Shown here in pieces: positions 34,146-42,918 of a stretch of 64,000 nucleotides of DNA. The notes beneath the pieces are model-generated. The model did no database searches. It saw only the letters and a program-made list of their open reading frames with translations, and was not told the DNA's origin. A program made the translations under genes and the position numbers. Source of the DNA: Fen-1298 sp050015675 (GTDB taxonomy: Bacteria > Bacteroidota > Ignavibacteria > UBA10030); NCBI GenBank assembly GCA_050015675.1, contig JBEKAY010000008.1:1-64000 (forward strand). Reading direction: 5' to 3'. Within the stretch, counting starts at the first letter, position 1. Every line of letters starts with the position of its first letter.

Positions 34146-35009
34146 TTACATCCGACGCAGTGCTACCGCAGTCCATTCATTCTCATTGACAAGTTCTTCG
34201 GGAACGAGCGCATTCTTTGCAAATAAATTGAGCAATACAGGCAGGTCGCTTGTGAGAATGCCGGAAAGAATGATTATGCCTTGCTTTCGTGCCCGTGCGG
34301 TAAGCGATAAGATGAATCGTGAGATTGTGCGGAAATCTATATTTGCTACAATAAGATCGAAATGGTGTCGTGGAATAATGCTGATGCTTCCTAATCTAAC
34401 AATCATTCGTTTATGAACAGAATTCTTTTTCACATTTTCTTTAGTGTTTTCAATTGCCCACACATCGTTGTCAATTGCAAACACTGATTGTGCCCCCAGT
34501 TTGATACAGGCAATACCAAGAACACCCGTACCAGTACCGAAATCGAGAACTTTCATTTGTGGCTCGAGAAATCGCTCAAGCAAGCTAAGACTTAATCGCG
34601 TTGTTTCATGATGTCCTGTCCCGAAAGACATTTTTGGATCGATATGAAGAATCAATTTCTTGAAATGGCGCTTCGGTAACTTCTTCCAGGATGGCTTAAT
34701 AATGATATGAGGCGTTGCCTCGACAATTCCTGTTTGATTTTCCCACTTTTTATTCCAGTTTTCTTCGCGCAATATTGAACCGGAGTATGAAAGATCAAGG
34801 GAGGGAAACTCGGTCTTAAAATTTAATAGTGTTAATTCGAATTTATTTTTTAAGGTACTATTCCATTTTTGGTTAGGGATAATACATTGAAGATTCTTTT
34901 CTTCCTGGACAAAACCCGTAAAGCCAATGAGAGCTAACAAGCCAATAAGTAAATCTTGATACTTTTCATCAATCCGAATGATTGCTTGAAACCACATTCG
35001 TTTTTTCAT
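34146..35009 (-). CDS. prmA: Ribosomal protein L11 methyltransferase
   Basis: PrmA trimethylates ribosomal protein L11 with S-adenosylmethionine. The 287-residue protein has a diverged N-terminal substrate-binding domain, then HIDPKMSFGTGHHETT at about residues 120-135, the SAM-binding motif VLDFGTGTGVLGIA and the later DLIVANI. The GTGHHETTR stretch is characteristic of PrmA. The ATG overlaps the upstream membrane-protein stop (ATGA at 35006-35009), and the ppx start follows two bases after its stop, giving a three-gene unit. Confidence 0.93.
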   Translation of the reverse strand: MKKRMWFQAIIRIDEKYQDLLIGLLALIGFTGFVQEEKNLQCIIPNQKWNSTLKNKFELTLLNFKTEFPSLDLSYSGSILREENWNKKWENQTGIVEATPHIIIKPSWKKLPKRHFKKLILHIDPKMSFGTGHHETTRLSLSLLERFLEPQMKVLDFGTGTGVLGIACIKLGAQSVFAIDNDVWAIENTKENVKKNSVHKRMIVRLGSISIIPRHHFDLIVANIDFRTISRFILSLTARARKQGIIILSGILTSDLPVLLNLFAKNALVPEELVNENEWTAVALRRM

Positions 35010-35695
35010 GACGCAGTACTTTTCTTTGAAAGCTCATATTTCTTGAAAAGATCCTGAACCAGGTCTTCATTCATTTGGAGCCAGAATATCTGATCCTGAT
35101 AATTCTCCTGCATCTTTCTGTCTGCTTTATTGTATTTCACATTCAGCAGATAAATTAACCATGTGAGTACACAGAAGGAGATCAGTCCTTGCTGTTCCAC
35201 TAGTGGAGCACCTGTAGCACTTTGAGATGCAAGACAAACGAGCGAAAGAATGGCAAACCAAAATGATGTTCGGCGTATTTGAATCATAATATGATATACG
35301 GTACCGAAGAAAAACACTTTTTCGTGAAATGCGGATGGAATAAAATGATTCAGAATATAAAAATACAACTGGCGAGCTTCGGCTTCGTTCAACATCTGTG
35401 TGGCAGAGTGACGACGGGCAATATCTTGAAGGAATGCACTTGGCTGGTTTTCGATAAAAGCACGCCGTCGCTTGGTTGTTTCCTTCGCATACATTGTCAA
35501 TCCGGAGGTAATGACAAGGAATAAAAACAGGATAATAAAATAACCATGATCGACGGGAAGAGGAATAAAGCGAGACAAAAAAGCGCAAAAGAACAAAGCG
35601 CAAAGCGAGGCAAAATAGAAACCAGGAACAAGAATACGAGTTGCTTCATACAATCCAAATGAAGATACGTTCGATTGATTCATAGTTTTACTCAT
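35006..35695 (-). CDS. Hypothetical membrane protein
   Basis: The 229-residue protein has hydrophobic segments at about 23-45, 50-68, 140-160 and 172-190, and charged ends. The N-terminal GLYEATRILVPGFYFASL stretch recurs in predicted membrane proteins of various bacteria, but I cannot name the family. There is no signal peptide or catalytic motif. Translation is coupled to prmA by an ATGA overlap. The function is unknown. Confidence 0.6.
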   Translation of the reverse strand: MSKTMNQSNVSSFGLYEATRILVPGFYFASLCALFFCAFLSRFIPLPVDHGYFIILFLFLVITSGLTMYAKETTKRRRAFIENQPSAFLQDIARRHSATQMLNEAEARQLYFYILNHFIPSAFHEKVFFFGTVYHIMIQIRRTSFWFAILSLVCLASQSATGAPLVEQQGLISFCVLTWLIYLLNVKYNKADRKMQENYQDQIFWLQMNEDLVQDLFKKYELSKKSTAS

Positions 35696-35752
35696 GTATA
35701 GAATATTGTGAATGAGAAAAGGAGATGATTTTGAGAATAGTCATTGCGTGTT

Positions 35753-37360
35753 CTATTTTGTCGGACCTTTTTGTGTGATCATCTTTCTACTGAATCCGGC
35801 GAGCATAGCGCCAATTTTATCTTGTACTTGACGATAATCAACAGCAGCAGTAATAAAATTCTGCATCATCATTGAAAATGCTAGCATCTCACCATCGCGA
35901 GTCTGAACATATCCAGATAAACAACTGACACCATTAAGAGTTCCTGTTTTAGCATGTAGATTGTTAGCAACTGGATAATTACTCATTCGATCTGTTAATG
36001 TTCCGTCAACACCGGCAACGGGAAGGGAATTATAGAACATCTGAAACAAGCGCGGTTGTTTCTTCATTGCAGCAAGAAATTGGACAAGTTGATCGGCACT
36101 TAGCAGATTATAACGGGAAACACCTGATCCATCAACAATAGAAAACTTCGCAGTGTCCATTCCCAAGATGGAAAGAAATCTTTTTTCTATAAACACTCCA
36201 CTCTTTGCGGAGCCGGGGATGTTATTATTTAAAGCTCCTATAACTTTGAGTGTGTTTTCCGCAGAAAGATTATCGCTTTGTTTATTCATGTTTTCGATTA
36301 CTTCTTTTATCGGTTGTAAGTGTTGCGCAATTTCATGTATTCCGTTTGGAACAGCATCGTTCATAACGTCTCCAAATACCGAAATGCCGGCACGTCGAAG
36401 AGATTCTTTGAAGAGTGTCCCAGCATAGATTTCGGGACAGCGGAGAGATATTTTTTGCGTAACTCGATTATAAGGAAAAATATCTCCCTCGACTACTAAA
36501 GTATTTCCATTGCTCAAGGATAGGCGCCTGACCCTCAATGGTATACGAATACTATCAAGAACAATTGTCGCCTTATTCAAGACTGTGACGAAATCGGTAA
36601 TTGGTTCCAGAGAGACTGAAATATTCTTTAAATCTGTTGTGATGTTGATCCTGACGCAATTCTTATTGACAGAAAGTGCATTAATATATGGAGCATCAGG
36701 GTCAGACTCATCATCCCACGTCCAGCCGGCTCCCCAATAATTATCATCAAAAAAAGAATCATCAACTATGATATTATTTGCAATAGTGTTTATTCCAAGT
36801 TGACGGACTGCAAAAGCCAAAGAATCTAAATCTAAAGTTGTTAAATTCGGATCACCATATCCTTTCAGGTAAATATTTTGGGCGACATCGCCATCTGTTG
36901 TATTATCATCCACATACACAGAGGTTTTAAATTGATATCCTGTATCGAGCACAGATAAAGCGGCGGCAGATGTAATCAGTTTCATATTTGAAGCTGGGTT
37001 CATCAGCGCTTTGCTCTCACGTTCAAAGAGAATCTTTCCACTATCGAGTGATACAACCTTGATGCTCGCATGTGCAGATACGAAAATGGAATCAGAAAGA
37101 ATAGAGTTAATGTTGTTTTGCAGGATCTTCAATGGGTCTGGAGGAGAAATAACTGGAGGAGAGATAATTGGACGAGTTGCAACGCACCCAAGCAGTGTAC
37201 CTGCAAGAATAAATATGAGAAGATAAATTCCATTAGAAAACTTACACGAAGTATTAGACACCGTGCCAGTGAAATATTGTATAATCGCGCGGCAAGCCGA
37301 AAGGTATTCTCTAACGGGATAAATTTGTTTTTTGTTGATCATAGACTGAATGAATTTCAT
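35753..37360 (-). CDS. dacB: D-alanyl-D-alanine carboxypeptidase/endopeptidase, PBP4 (S13) type
   Basis: S13 enzymes trim or cut peptidoglycan cross-links in the periplasm. The catalytic set is present: SxxK in NPASNMKLI, SxN in KQSDNLSAENTL and KTG in HAKTGTLNG, with the extra domain between the first two that marks PBP4. The start is unclear. ATG at 37360 leaves about 58 residues before a lipobox (GTLLGC), whereas GTG at 37261 would give a normal 26-residue lipoprotein signal. A TTG at 37381 is also open. A lipid-anchored PBP4 is therefore likely. The gene diverges from secA, with promoters for both in the region 37361-37468. Confidence 0.88.
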   Translation of the reverse strand: MKFIQSMINKKQIYPVREYLSACRAIIQYFTGTVSNTSCKFSNGIYLLIFILAGTLLGCVATRPIISPPVISPPDPLKILQNNINSILSDSIFVSAHASIKVVSLDSGKILFERESKALMNPASNMKLITSAAALSVLDTGYQFKTSVYVDDNTTDGDVAQNIYLKGYGDPNLTTLDLDSLAFAVRQLGINTIANNIIVDDSFFDDNYWGAGWTWDDESDPDAPYINALSVNKNCVRINITTDLKNISVSLEPITDFVTVLNKATIVLDSIRIPLRVRRLSLSNGNTLVVEGDIFPYNRVTQKISLRCPEIYAGTLFKESLRRAGISVFGDVMNDAVPNGIHEIAQHLQPIKEVIENMNKQSDNLSAENTLKVIGALNNNIPGSAKSGVFIEKRFLSILGMDTAKFSIVDGSGVSRYNLLSADQLVQFLAAMKKQPRLFQMFYNSLPVAGVDGTLTDRMSNYPVANNLHAKTGTLNGVSCLSGYVQTRDGEMLAFSMMMQNFITAAVDYRQVQDKIGAMLAGFSRKMITQKGPTK

Positions 37361-37468
37361 CTTAAAACGTCTAAAATGCAAGAACCGCTACAATTTGCGT
37401 TACCTTGCTATCTCATCGAAAAATGAATATATTGACTACGAAATCTGCAAAATTATTGGGATGAAAGT

Positions 37469-40400
37469 ATGCTTCAATTCTTCAAGAATCTTTTTGGTTC
37501 TAAACACGAGCGAGATGTAGAGGATTTATATCCCATAGTTGATGAGATCAATTCACACACCGCTTCACTCCAGCTACTTACCGACGAAGAACTTCGCGAA
37601 AAAACTACAGAGTTTCGCCAGAGAATACACGAGCGGACCAAAGATATTGAAGATGAAATTGCACAAATCAAGGTGACTCTGAAGCAATCGCAATCCTTTG
37701 AAGAACATGAATCACTGTATTCCAAGATTGACGAACTGAATAAACGACTTGACGAGGAGATTGAAGCAGTCATGGATGAAATCCTCCCAGAAGCTTTTGC
37801 CGTTGTCAAAGATACATGTCGGCGACTTGTAGGACAAACTTGGGATGTTGCAGGCAATAAAGTTGTATGGGATATGGTACCATTTGATGTTCAACTGATG
37901 GGCGGGGTTGTTTTGCATAAGGGAAAAATTGCGGAAATGGCGACAGGTGAAGGAAAAACGCTTGTAGCCACGATGCCAACATATCTCAACGCGCTATCAG
38001 GACGCGGCGTTCATATTGTTACCGTGAACGATTACCTTGCACTTCGTGATAGTTTGTGGATGGGCAAAGTATTTGAATTTTTAGGATTGAAGGTTGCTTG
38101 CATTCTGCAAAACATGGATCCTCACCAGCGACGCATTCAATATGCTGCTGATATAACATACGGCACGAATAATGAGTTCGGCTTTGATTATCTTCGCGAC
38201 AATATGGTTGTGAATGCAGAAGAAATGGTTCAGCGCCCCTATAACTACGCCATCGTAGATGAAGTGGATTCTGTGCTGATTGACGAAGCACGAACGCCTC
38301 TTATTATTAGCGGGCCTGTAGCGAGTGAAGACCACAAGTTTGATGAAATGAAACCATATATCGAACGATTAGTCAGGGCACAGCAGAATTATGTCGCAAA
38401 GATTACTTCTGAAGCAGAATTGTTCCTGCAACAAAACAGAGCTGAAGAAGCCGGTGTTCAGATGCTGCGGGCGCAACGCGGGCTGCCGAAGAATAAAAAA
38501 CTTTTAAAACTTTTTGCCGAGCCATCGAACAAAACGCTCACGCAAAAAACCGAACATGAATATATGCAGGATCAAAGTGCAAGAATGCATGAGATTGACG
38601 ATGAATTATATTTCAGCATTGATGAAAAATCACATCTCGTTGACCTCACAGAAAAAGGGAGAGAATTTCTTGCAAAAGAATATCCAGGCAATAATAAGGA
38701 TTTGTTCATCATTCCTGACATTGGGACAGAATTAAGCATGATCGAAGGCGATGCATCGCTTTCGATCGAAGAAAAACAAAAGCGGAAAGACGACGCAAAC
38801 AAATTATTTGCAGATCGAAATGATCGAATTCACACCATCCATCAACTTCTGAAAGCATACGCTCTTTACGAGAAAGATGTTGAGTATGTTGTTTCCGAAG
38901 ATGGCAAAATTATGATCGTGGATGAATTCACTGGCCGTCTTTTATCCGGGAGACGATATTCAGAAGGATTACATCAAGCTATAGAAGCGAAAGAAGGCGT
39001 CAAAGTAGAACGCGATACTCAAACACTCGCGACCGTAACACTTCAAAATTATTTTAGAATGTACAAGAAACTTGCCGGTATGACGGGTACAGCCGAAACA
39101 GAAGCGGGCGAATTCTATGATATTTACAAACTCGATGTTGTCGTCATTCCGACAAATCAACCTATGATTCGCGAAGATCATGATGACCAAGTTTTCAAGA
39201 CGAGGCGAGAGAAATATAACGCAGTTATTGCTGAAATTGAAGAGATGCGAAAAATTCAGCGGCCTATATTAGTCGGAACCACTAGCGTCGATGTTTCAGA
39301 AACAATCAGCCGTATGCTTAAGCGTAAAGGTATTCCACACAACGTATTGAACGCGAAACAGCATCAACGCGAAGCAGAAGTAGTTGCTCATGCCGGATTA
39401 CCGGGCGCTGTAACAATTTCTACAAACATGGCTGGACGCGGCACAGATATCAAACTTGGTCCAGGAGTTAAAGATACAGGCGGATTGCATATTGTAGGAA
39501 CCGAGCGTCATGAAGCGCGGCGCATTGATCGGCAATTACGCGGACGTGCAGGACGTCAAGGCGATCCTGGTTCATCACGATTTTATCTTTCTCTGGAAGA
39601 CGATTTAATGCGCTTGTTCGGCAGCGAGCGGATTGCAAAAATTATGGAACGGATGGGCTTGCAGGAAGGAGAAGTTATTCAGCATCCGATGATCACAAAG
39701 TCTGTTGAACGTGCCCAGCGAAAAGTTGAAGAGAACAACTACGGCATCCGCAAACGCTTGTTGGAATATGATAACGTGATGAACCAACAGCGTGAAGTAA
39801 TTTATGCCCGCAGGCGTCATGCGTTATTAGGTGAACATTTACGAGACGATATTTTTGACATGGTGCGGGATAGCATCGACAAATTGGTACAAGCATATTA
39901 TTCCGAGGGCGATCTCGAGGGGCTTCGGAATGAAATCCGGGGGCGCTTCCTTACTGATTTGAATCTGACGCCGGAGCTGTTCCAAACACTTGGCGAAACG
40001 GGTGTTGCAGATGAAATCATAAAAGCGACGGAAGAATTTTATCGCCGTAAAGAGGAACAAATCGGCGCCGAATTCATGACGATGCTCGAAAAAATGGCGA
40101 TGCTTCAAGTGATTGACAACAAGTGGCGGGATCACCTTCGCGAGATGGATGACCTTAAGGAAGGCATTCACTTACGCGGTTATGGACAGAAAGATCCGCT
40201 AGTTGAGTACAAAGGTGAAGCCTTTAAAATGTTTATTGAGTTAATGGAATTTATTGCAAGCGATGTGCTCAATATGGTTTTCAAATTATATCCAGAACGA
40301 CCAGAGCAAATGCCAATGCAGCGCGGGCGACGGCAGACGCGCCATGAAGATATGGTATTGACTCACGACTCTGCAACAGGTGCGGGATTTGCTGCGAACA

Positions 40401-40555
40401 AAGAACCTGCCGCTTCCGGAGATGAACGGCAGAGAGCACAGGAACCTGCAAGCGGTCAGAGAGTACAGCAAATACGTGTTGGTCCTAAAACAGGAAGAAA
40501 CGAACCTTGCCCATGTGGAAGCGGCAAGAAGTATAAAAATTGTCACGGAGGATAA
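37469..40555 (+). CDS. secA: Preprotein translocase ATPase SecA
   Basis: SecA drives secretory proteins through SecYEG using ATP. The 1028-residue protein has Walker A MATGEGKT at 157-164, the DEVDSVLIDEARTPLIISGP segment, SNMAGRGTDIKLGPGV-type residues in the second nucleotide-binding fold, and LRGRAGRQGDPGSSRFYLSLEDD written in family form. Its C-terminus carries the SEC-C zinc site CPCGSGKKYKNCHG. It is longer than E. coli SecA (901 residues), with an added segment at about 300-430, as is usual in the FCB group. The ATG follows GGGATG after five bases. Confidence 0.98.
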   Translation: MLQFFKNLFGSKHERDVEDLYPIVDEINSHTASLQLLTDEELREKTTEFRQRIHERTKDIEDEIAQIKVTLKQSQSFEEHESLYSKIDELNKRLDEEIEAVMDEILPEAFAVVKDTCRRLVGQTWDVAGNKVVWDMVPFDVQLMGGVVLHKGKIAEMATGEGKTLVATMPTYLNALSGRGVHIVTVNDYLALRDSLWMGKVFEFLGLKVACILQNMDPHQRRIQYAADITYGTNNEFGFDYLRDNMVVNAEEMVQRPYNYAIVDEVDSVLIDEARTPLIISGPVASEDHKFDEMKPYIERLVRAQQNYVAKITSEAELFLQQNRAEEAGVQMLRAQRGLPKNKKLLKLFAEPSNKTLTQKTEHEYMQDQSARMHEIDDELYFSIDEKSHLVDLTEKGREFLAKEYPGNNKDLFIIPDIGTELSMIEGDASLSIEEKQKRKDDANKLFADRNDRIHTIHQLLKAYALYEKDVEYVVSEDGKIMIVDEFTGRLLSGRRYSEGLHQAIEAKEGVKVERDTQTLATVTLQNYFRMYKKLAGMTGTAETEAGEFYDIYKLDVVVIPTNQPMIREDHDDQVFKTRREKYNAVIAEIEEMRKIQRPILVGTTSVDVSETISRMLKRKGIPHNVLNAKQHQREAEVVAHAGLPGAVTISTNMAGRGTDIKLGPGVKDTGGLHIVGTERHEARRIDRQLRGRAGRQGDPGSSRFYLSLEDDLMRLFGSERIAKIMERMGLQEGEVIQHPMITKSVERAQRKVEENNYGIRKRLLEYDNVMNQQREVIYARRRHALLGEHLRDDIFDMVRDSIDKLVQAYYSEGDLEGLRNEIRGRFLTDLNLTPELFQTLGETGVADEIIKATEEFYRRKEEQIGAEFMTMLEKMAMLQVIDNKWRDHLREMDDLKEGIHLRGYGQKDPLVEYKGEAFKMFIELMEFIASDVLNMVFKLYPERPEQMPMQRGRRQTRHEDMVLTHDSATGAGFAANKEPAASGDERQRAQEPASGQRVQQIRVGPKTGRNEPCPCGSGKKYKNCHGG

Positions 40556-40584
40556 TAGGAATCTGCTATGTGGAGCATTGTGCG

Positions 40585-40923
40585 ATGAAAAAAATTGAAG
40601 CGATTATTCGGCCATTCAAAGTGGAAGACGTGCATGCAGCATTATCCGAGATCGGCGTCAAAGGTATGACATTGACTGAAGTCAAGGGATATGGCAGACA
40701 AAAAGGACATACTGAAGTCTATCGGGGCGCAGAATACAAAGTCGATTTTCTGCCGAAGATCAAACTAGAAGTGATAGTAAAGGATTCGATGCTGGATCAA
40801 GTTCTTTCGACAATTGTCAAGGTAACGAAGAGTGGACAGGTAGGAGATGGAAAAATATTTATTTCGCCTGTGTTAGATGTTATTAGAATTAGAACTGAAG
40901 AGTCGGGTGAAGATGCTGTGTGA
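40585..40923 (+). CDS. glnB: Nitrogen regulatory protein P-II
   Basis: P-II proteins sense 2-oxoglutarate, ATP/ADP and glutamine state and bind partner enzymes or transporters through the T-loop. The 112-residue protein starts MKKIEAIIRPFK and has the T-loop with Tyr51 in the RGAEY motif, preceded by GYGRQKGHTE. The C-terminal half has the VGDGKIFISPVLDVIRIRTEE stretch, split here from the ATP-binding loop GQVGDGK. The ATG at 40585 has GGAG nine bases upstream. The open frame reaches back into secA, but that extension is not family-like. No amtB or glnA neighbour is present, and an intrinsic terminator follows. Confidence 0.93.
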   Translation: MKKIEAIIRPFKVEDVHAALSEIGVKGMTLTEVKGYGRQKGHTEVYRGAEYKVDFLPKIKLEVIVKDSMLDQVLSTIVKVTKSGQVGDGKIFISPVLDVIRIRTEESGEDAV

Positions 40924-40968
40924 TTATAGTAAATCGAATCGATAGATAATTTTATTATGCATCCATTG

Positions 40969-41003
40969 AGCGTTCTGTCAATAAATTGACTGAGCGCTTT
41001 TTT
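40969..41003 (+). terminator. Intrinsic terminator after glnB
   Basis: AGCGTTCTGTCAAT (40969-40982) pairs with ATTGACTGAGCGCT (40985-40998), with one mismatch and one G-T wobble and a two-base loop core, followed by six T residues. The T tract covers a TTG codon at 41002 that is in frame with era. This argues that era starts at the ATG at 41014 instead. Confidence 0.75.
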
Positions 41004-41013
41004 GTCAAGAAAG

Positions 41014-41925
41014 ATGGAAACAAGAAAACCAAATTTTAAAGCCGGCTACGTTGCTATTATCGGCGAACCAAACGTTGGGAAATCCACGCTTTTAAATGCT
41101 CTATTGGAGCAAAAGATTTCAATCGTTACAAATAAACCTCAGACCACTCGTCAACGTGTGCTCGGAATTCTTAGCAGAGAAGATGCGCAGATTGTTTTTT
41201 TTGATACACCGGGATTGCTTAAGCCAAAATATCTTCTGCACAAAGAAATGCTAAAGAGTGCCGAAACCGCACTTGCAGAAGCAGATGTTGTTCTCGCAAT
41301 GACACAAACATCATGCGGAATCGAATTACCGTTAGAAGTAAGCGAACGGATTATCCAGTTGTGCAAAGAAAAACCTGTACTTCTTTTAATTAACAAAGTG
41401 GACAAAATAAATAAAGCTGATTTATTACCGGTTATAGAAACATTCGCTAAATCAAATTATTTCAAAGAGATTATTCCTATTTCAGCTTTGCGAAATGATA
41501 ATTTGGATGCCATAGTACAATCGTTAATTACGTACTTACCGGAACATGAAGCTTTTTACCCTCCAGATATCGTAAGCGAATCACCTGAGCGGTTCTTCGT
41601 TGCAGAATTTATAAGAGAGCAATTGTTTGAAAAGTTTAGCGAAGAGATTCCGTACTCCACAGCGGTAGAGATTCGTGAATTCAAAGAACGAGAGACAGGG
41701 AAAGCTCTCATCAGCGCCGACATTATCGTAGAACGCGATTCACAAAAGGGAATAATCATCGGCAAGAAAGGGGAGACGCTTAAGAGTGTAGGAACATCTG
41801 CACGAATCCAGATAGAGGAATTTCTACAACGCCCTGTATTCCTTGAACTTCGTGTGAAAGTGAAGGAAAAGTGGCGAGAGAGTGAAGCTATGTTGCGCCA
41901 ACTCGGTTATAACAGTAAGAAATAA
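41014..41925 (+). CDS. era: GTPase Era
   Basis: Era is a ribosome-associated GTPase needed for 16S rRNA maturation and 30S assembly. The protein, 303 residues from the ATG, has G1 GEPNVGKS, G2 in NKPQTTRQ, G3 DTPG and G4 NKVD. The C-terminal KH domain has the GIIIGKKGETLK loop. The ATG is preferred over a TTG twelve bases upstream, which falls in the terminator T tract of glnB. The stop is followed immediately by the frame of the DMT transporter gene. Confidence 0.96.
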   Translation: METRKPNFKAGYVAIIGEPNVGKSTLLNALLEQKISIVTNKPQTTRQRVLGILSREDAQIVFFDTPGLLKPKYLLHKEMLKSAETALAEADVVLAMTQTSCGIELPLEVSERIIQLCKEKPVLLLINKVDKINKADLLPVIETFAKSNYFKEIIPISALRNDNLDAIVQSLITYLPEHEAFYPPDIVSESPERFFVAEFIREQLFEKFSEEIPYSTAVEIREFKERETGKALISADIIVERDSQKGIIIGKKGETLKSVGTSARIQIEEFLQRPVFLELRVKVKEKWRESEAMLRQLGYNSKK

Positions 41926-41937
41926 TTGAAACAACAA

Positions 41938-42855
41938 ATGTCGCTTCGTCTAAAAGTATTGCTCGGCTTTGCTGTCATTTGCCTTATTTGGGGATCATCG
42001 TGGGCGGCAGTGAAAATTGATATCGAATCAATCCCTCCACTTCTTTCTCTTGGAATTCGTTTTACTCTTGCAAGTATTATCCTCGGATTGATTGTTTTTA
42101 TGAAACGTCTTACAGTACCAAGGGAAAAAAAGTTTTGGATGCTGGTACTCATTATGTTTTCAACGTCGTTCACAGTTCCATTTGTACTTATTTATTGGGC
42201 GCAACTTAAAGTGGGTTCTGGACTTGCCTCTGTTCTCTTTGCTACTTATCCTTTTTGGGTTGCAATAGTCTCACATTTTCTGCTTCCAAGCGAAAAAATC
42301 ACACCTGCTAGAATAATTGGAATAGTGATCGGATTTCTTGGTGTGATATTTATCTTCAATAATGGATTTTCTGATGTCAGTATCAGAATGTTTTATGGTA
42401 TGGCAGCTATCATCGTGGGTTCAATCATTCAGGCGTTTGGCTTAGTATACCTTCGTCGATTAGGCGAAAATGCACATCCTGTAACGCTAAATTTCTGTTC
42501 GATGTCTTTGAGTGCATTGCCATTATTTGTAGCGAGTTTTATTTTTGAAGATTATTCAAACTTATTTTTCAATGCAAGTACTATTGGATCCCTCTTATAT
42601 CTTTCCATTTTCTGCACCGTAATTACATTTGTGATTTACTTCTGGCTCGTGAAACACGTTGAAGTTGTTATTCTATCTCTTTCAGCATTCATTACACCGG
42701 TCATGGCTGTCGTTATAGGTATTATATTGCTGGGAGAAAAAATCACAGATGATGTGTACATAGGATCAACACTGGTCTTGATCGGTGTTGCATTTGCAAC
42801 GATAGGTGATATCTTTGCTCTTTATCGTCGAGGAGCCGCAAAAGGATATCTTTGA
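41938..42855 (+). CDS. EamA/DMT-superfamily transporter
   Basis: The 305-residue protein has ten hydrophobic segments arranged as two EamA repeats. The first opens with LLGFAVICLIWGSSWAAVKI and the second near residue 155, and the characteristic EKITPARIIGIVIGFLGV motif ends the first repeat. EamA proteins export or import small metabolites such as amino acids or nucleosides; the substrate cannot be told. A TTG directly after the era stop (41926) is an alternative start. No signal of regulation was seen. Confidence 0.88.
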   Translation: MSLRLKVLLGFAVICLIWGSSWAAVKIDIESIPPLLSLGIRFTLASIILGLIVFMKRLTVPREKKFWMLVLIMFSTSFTVPFVLIYWAQLKVGSGLASVLFATYPFWVAIVSHFLLPSEKITPARIIGIVIGFLGVIFIFNNGFSDVSIRMFYGMAAIIVGSIIQAFGLVYLRRLGENAHPVTLNFCSMSLSALPLFVASFIFEDYSNLFFNASTIGSLLYLSIFCTVITFVIYFWLVKHVEVVILSLSAFITPVMAVVIGIILLGEKITDDVYIGSTLVLIGVAFATIGDIFALYRRGAAKGYL

Positions 42856-42918
42856 GCTATTTTAAGGTTGATGTCATTAATCGTGATGTCTTGTTTATGT
42901 TAGAATCACAATATATTT

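Noticed and set aside
37070..37426. Plus-strand open frame of 118 codons across the start of the PBP4-type gene
   Set aside because: It lies mostly antisense to a well-supported gene, has no recognisable motif, and its composition follows the shadow of the coding strand.
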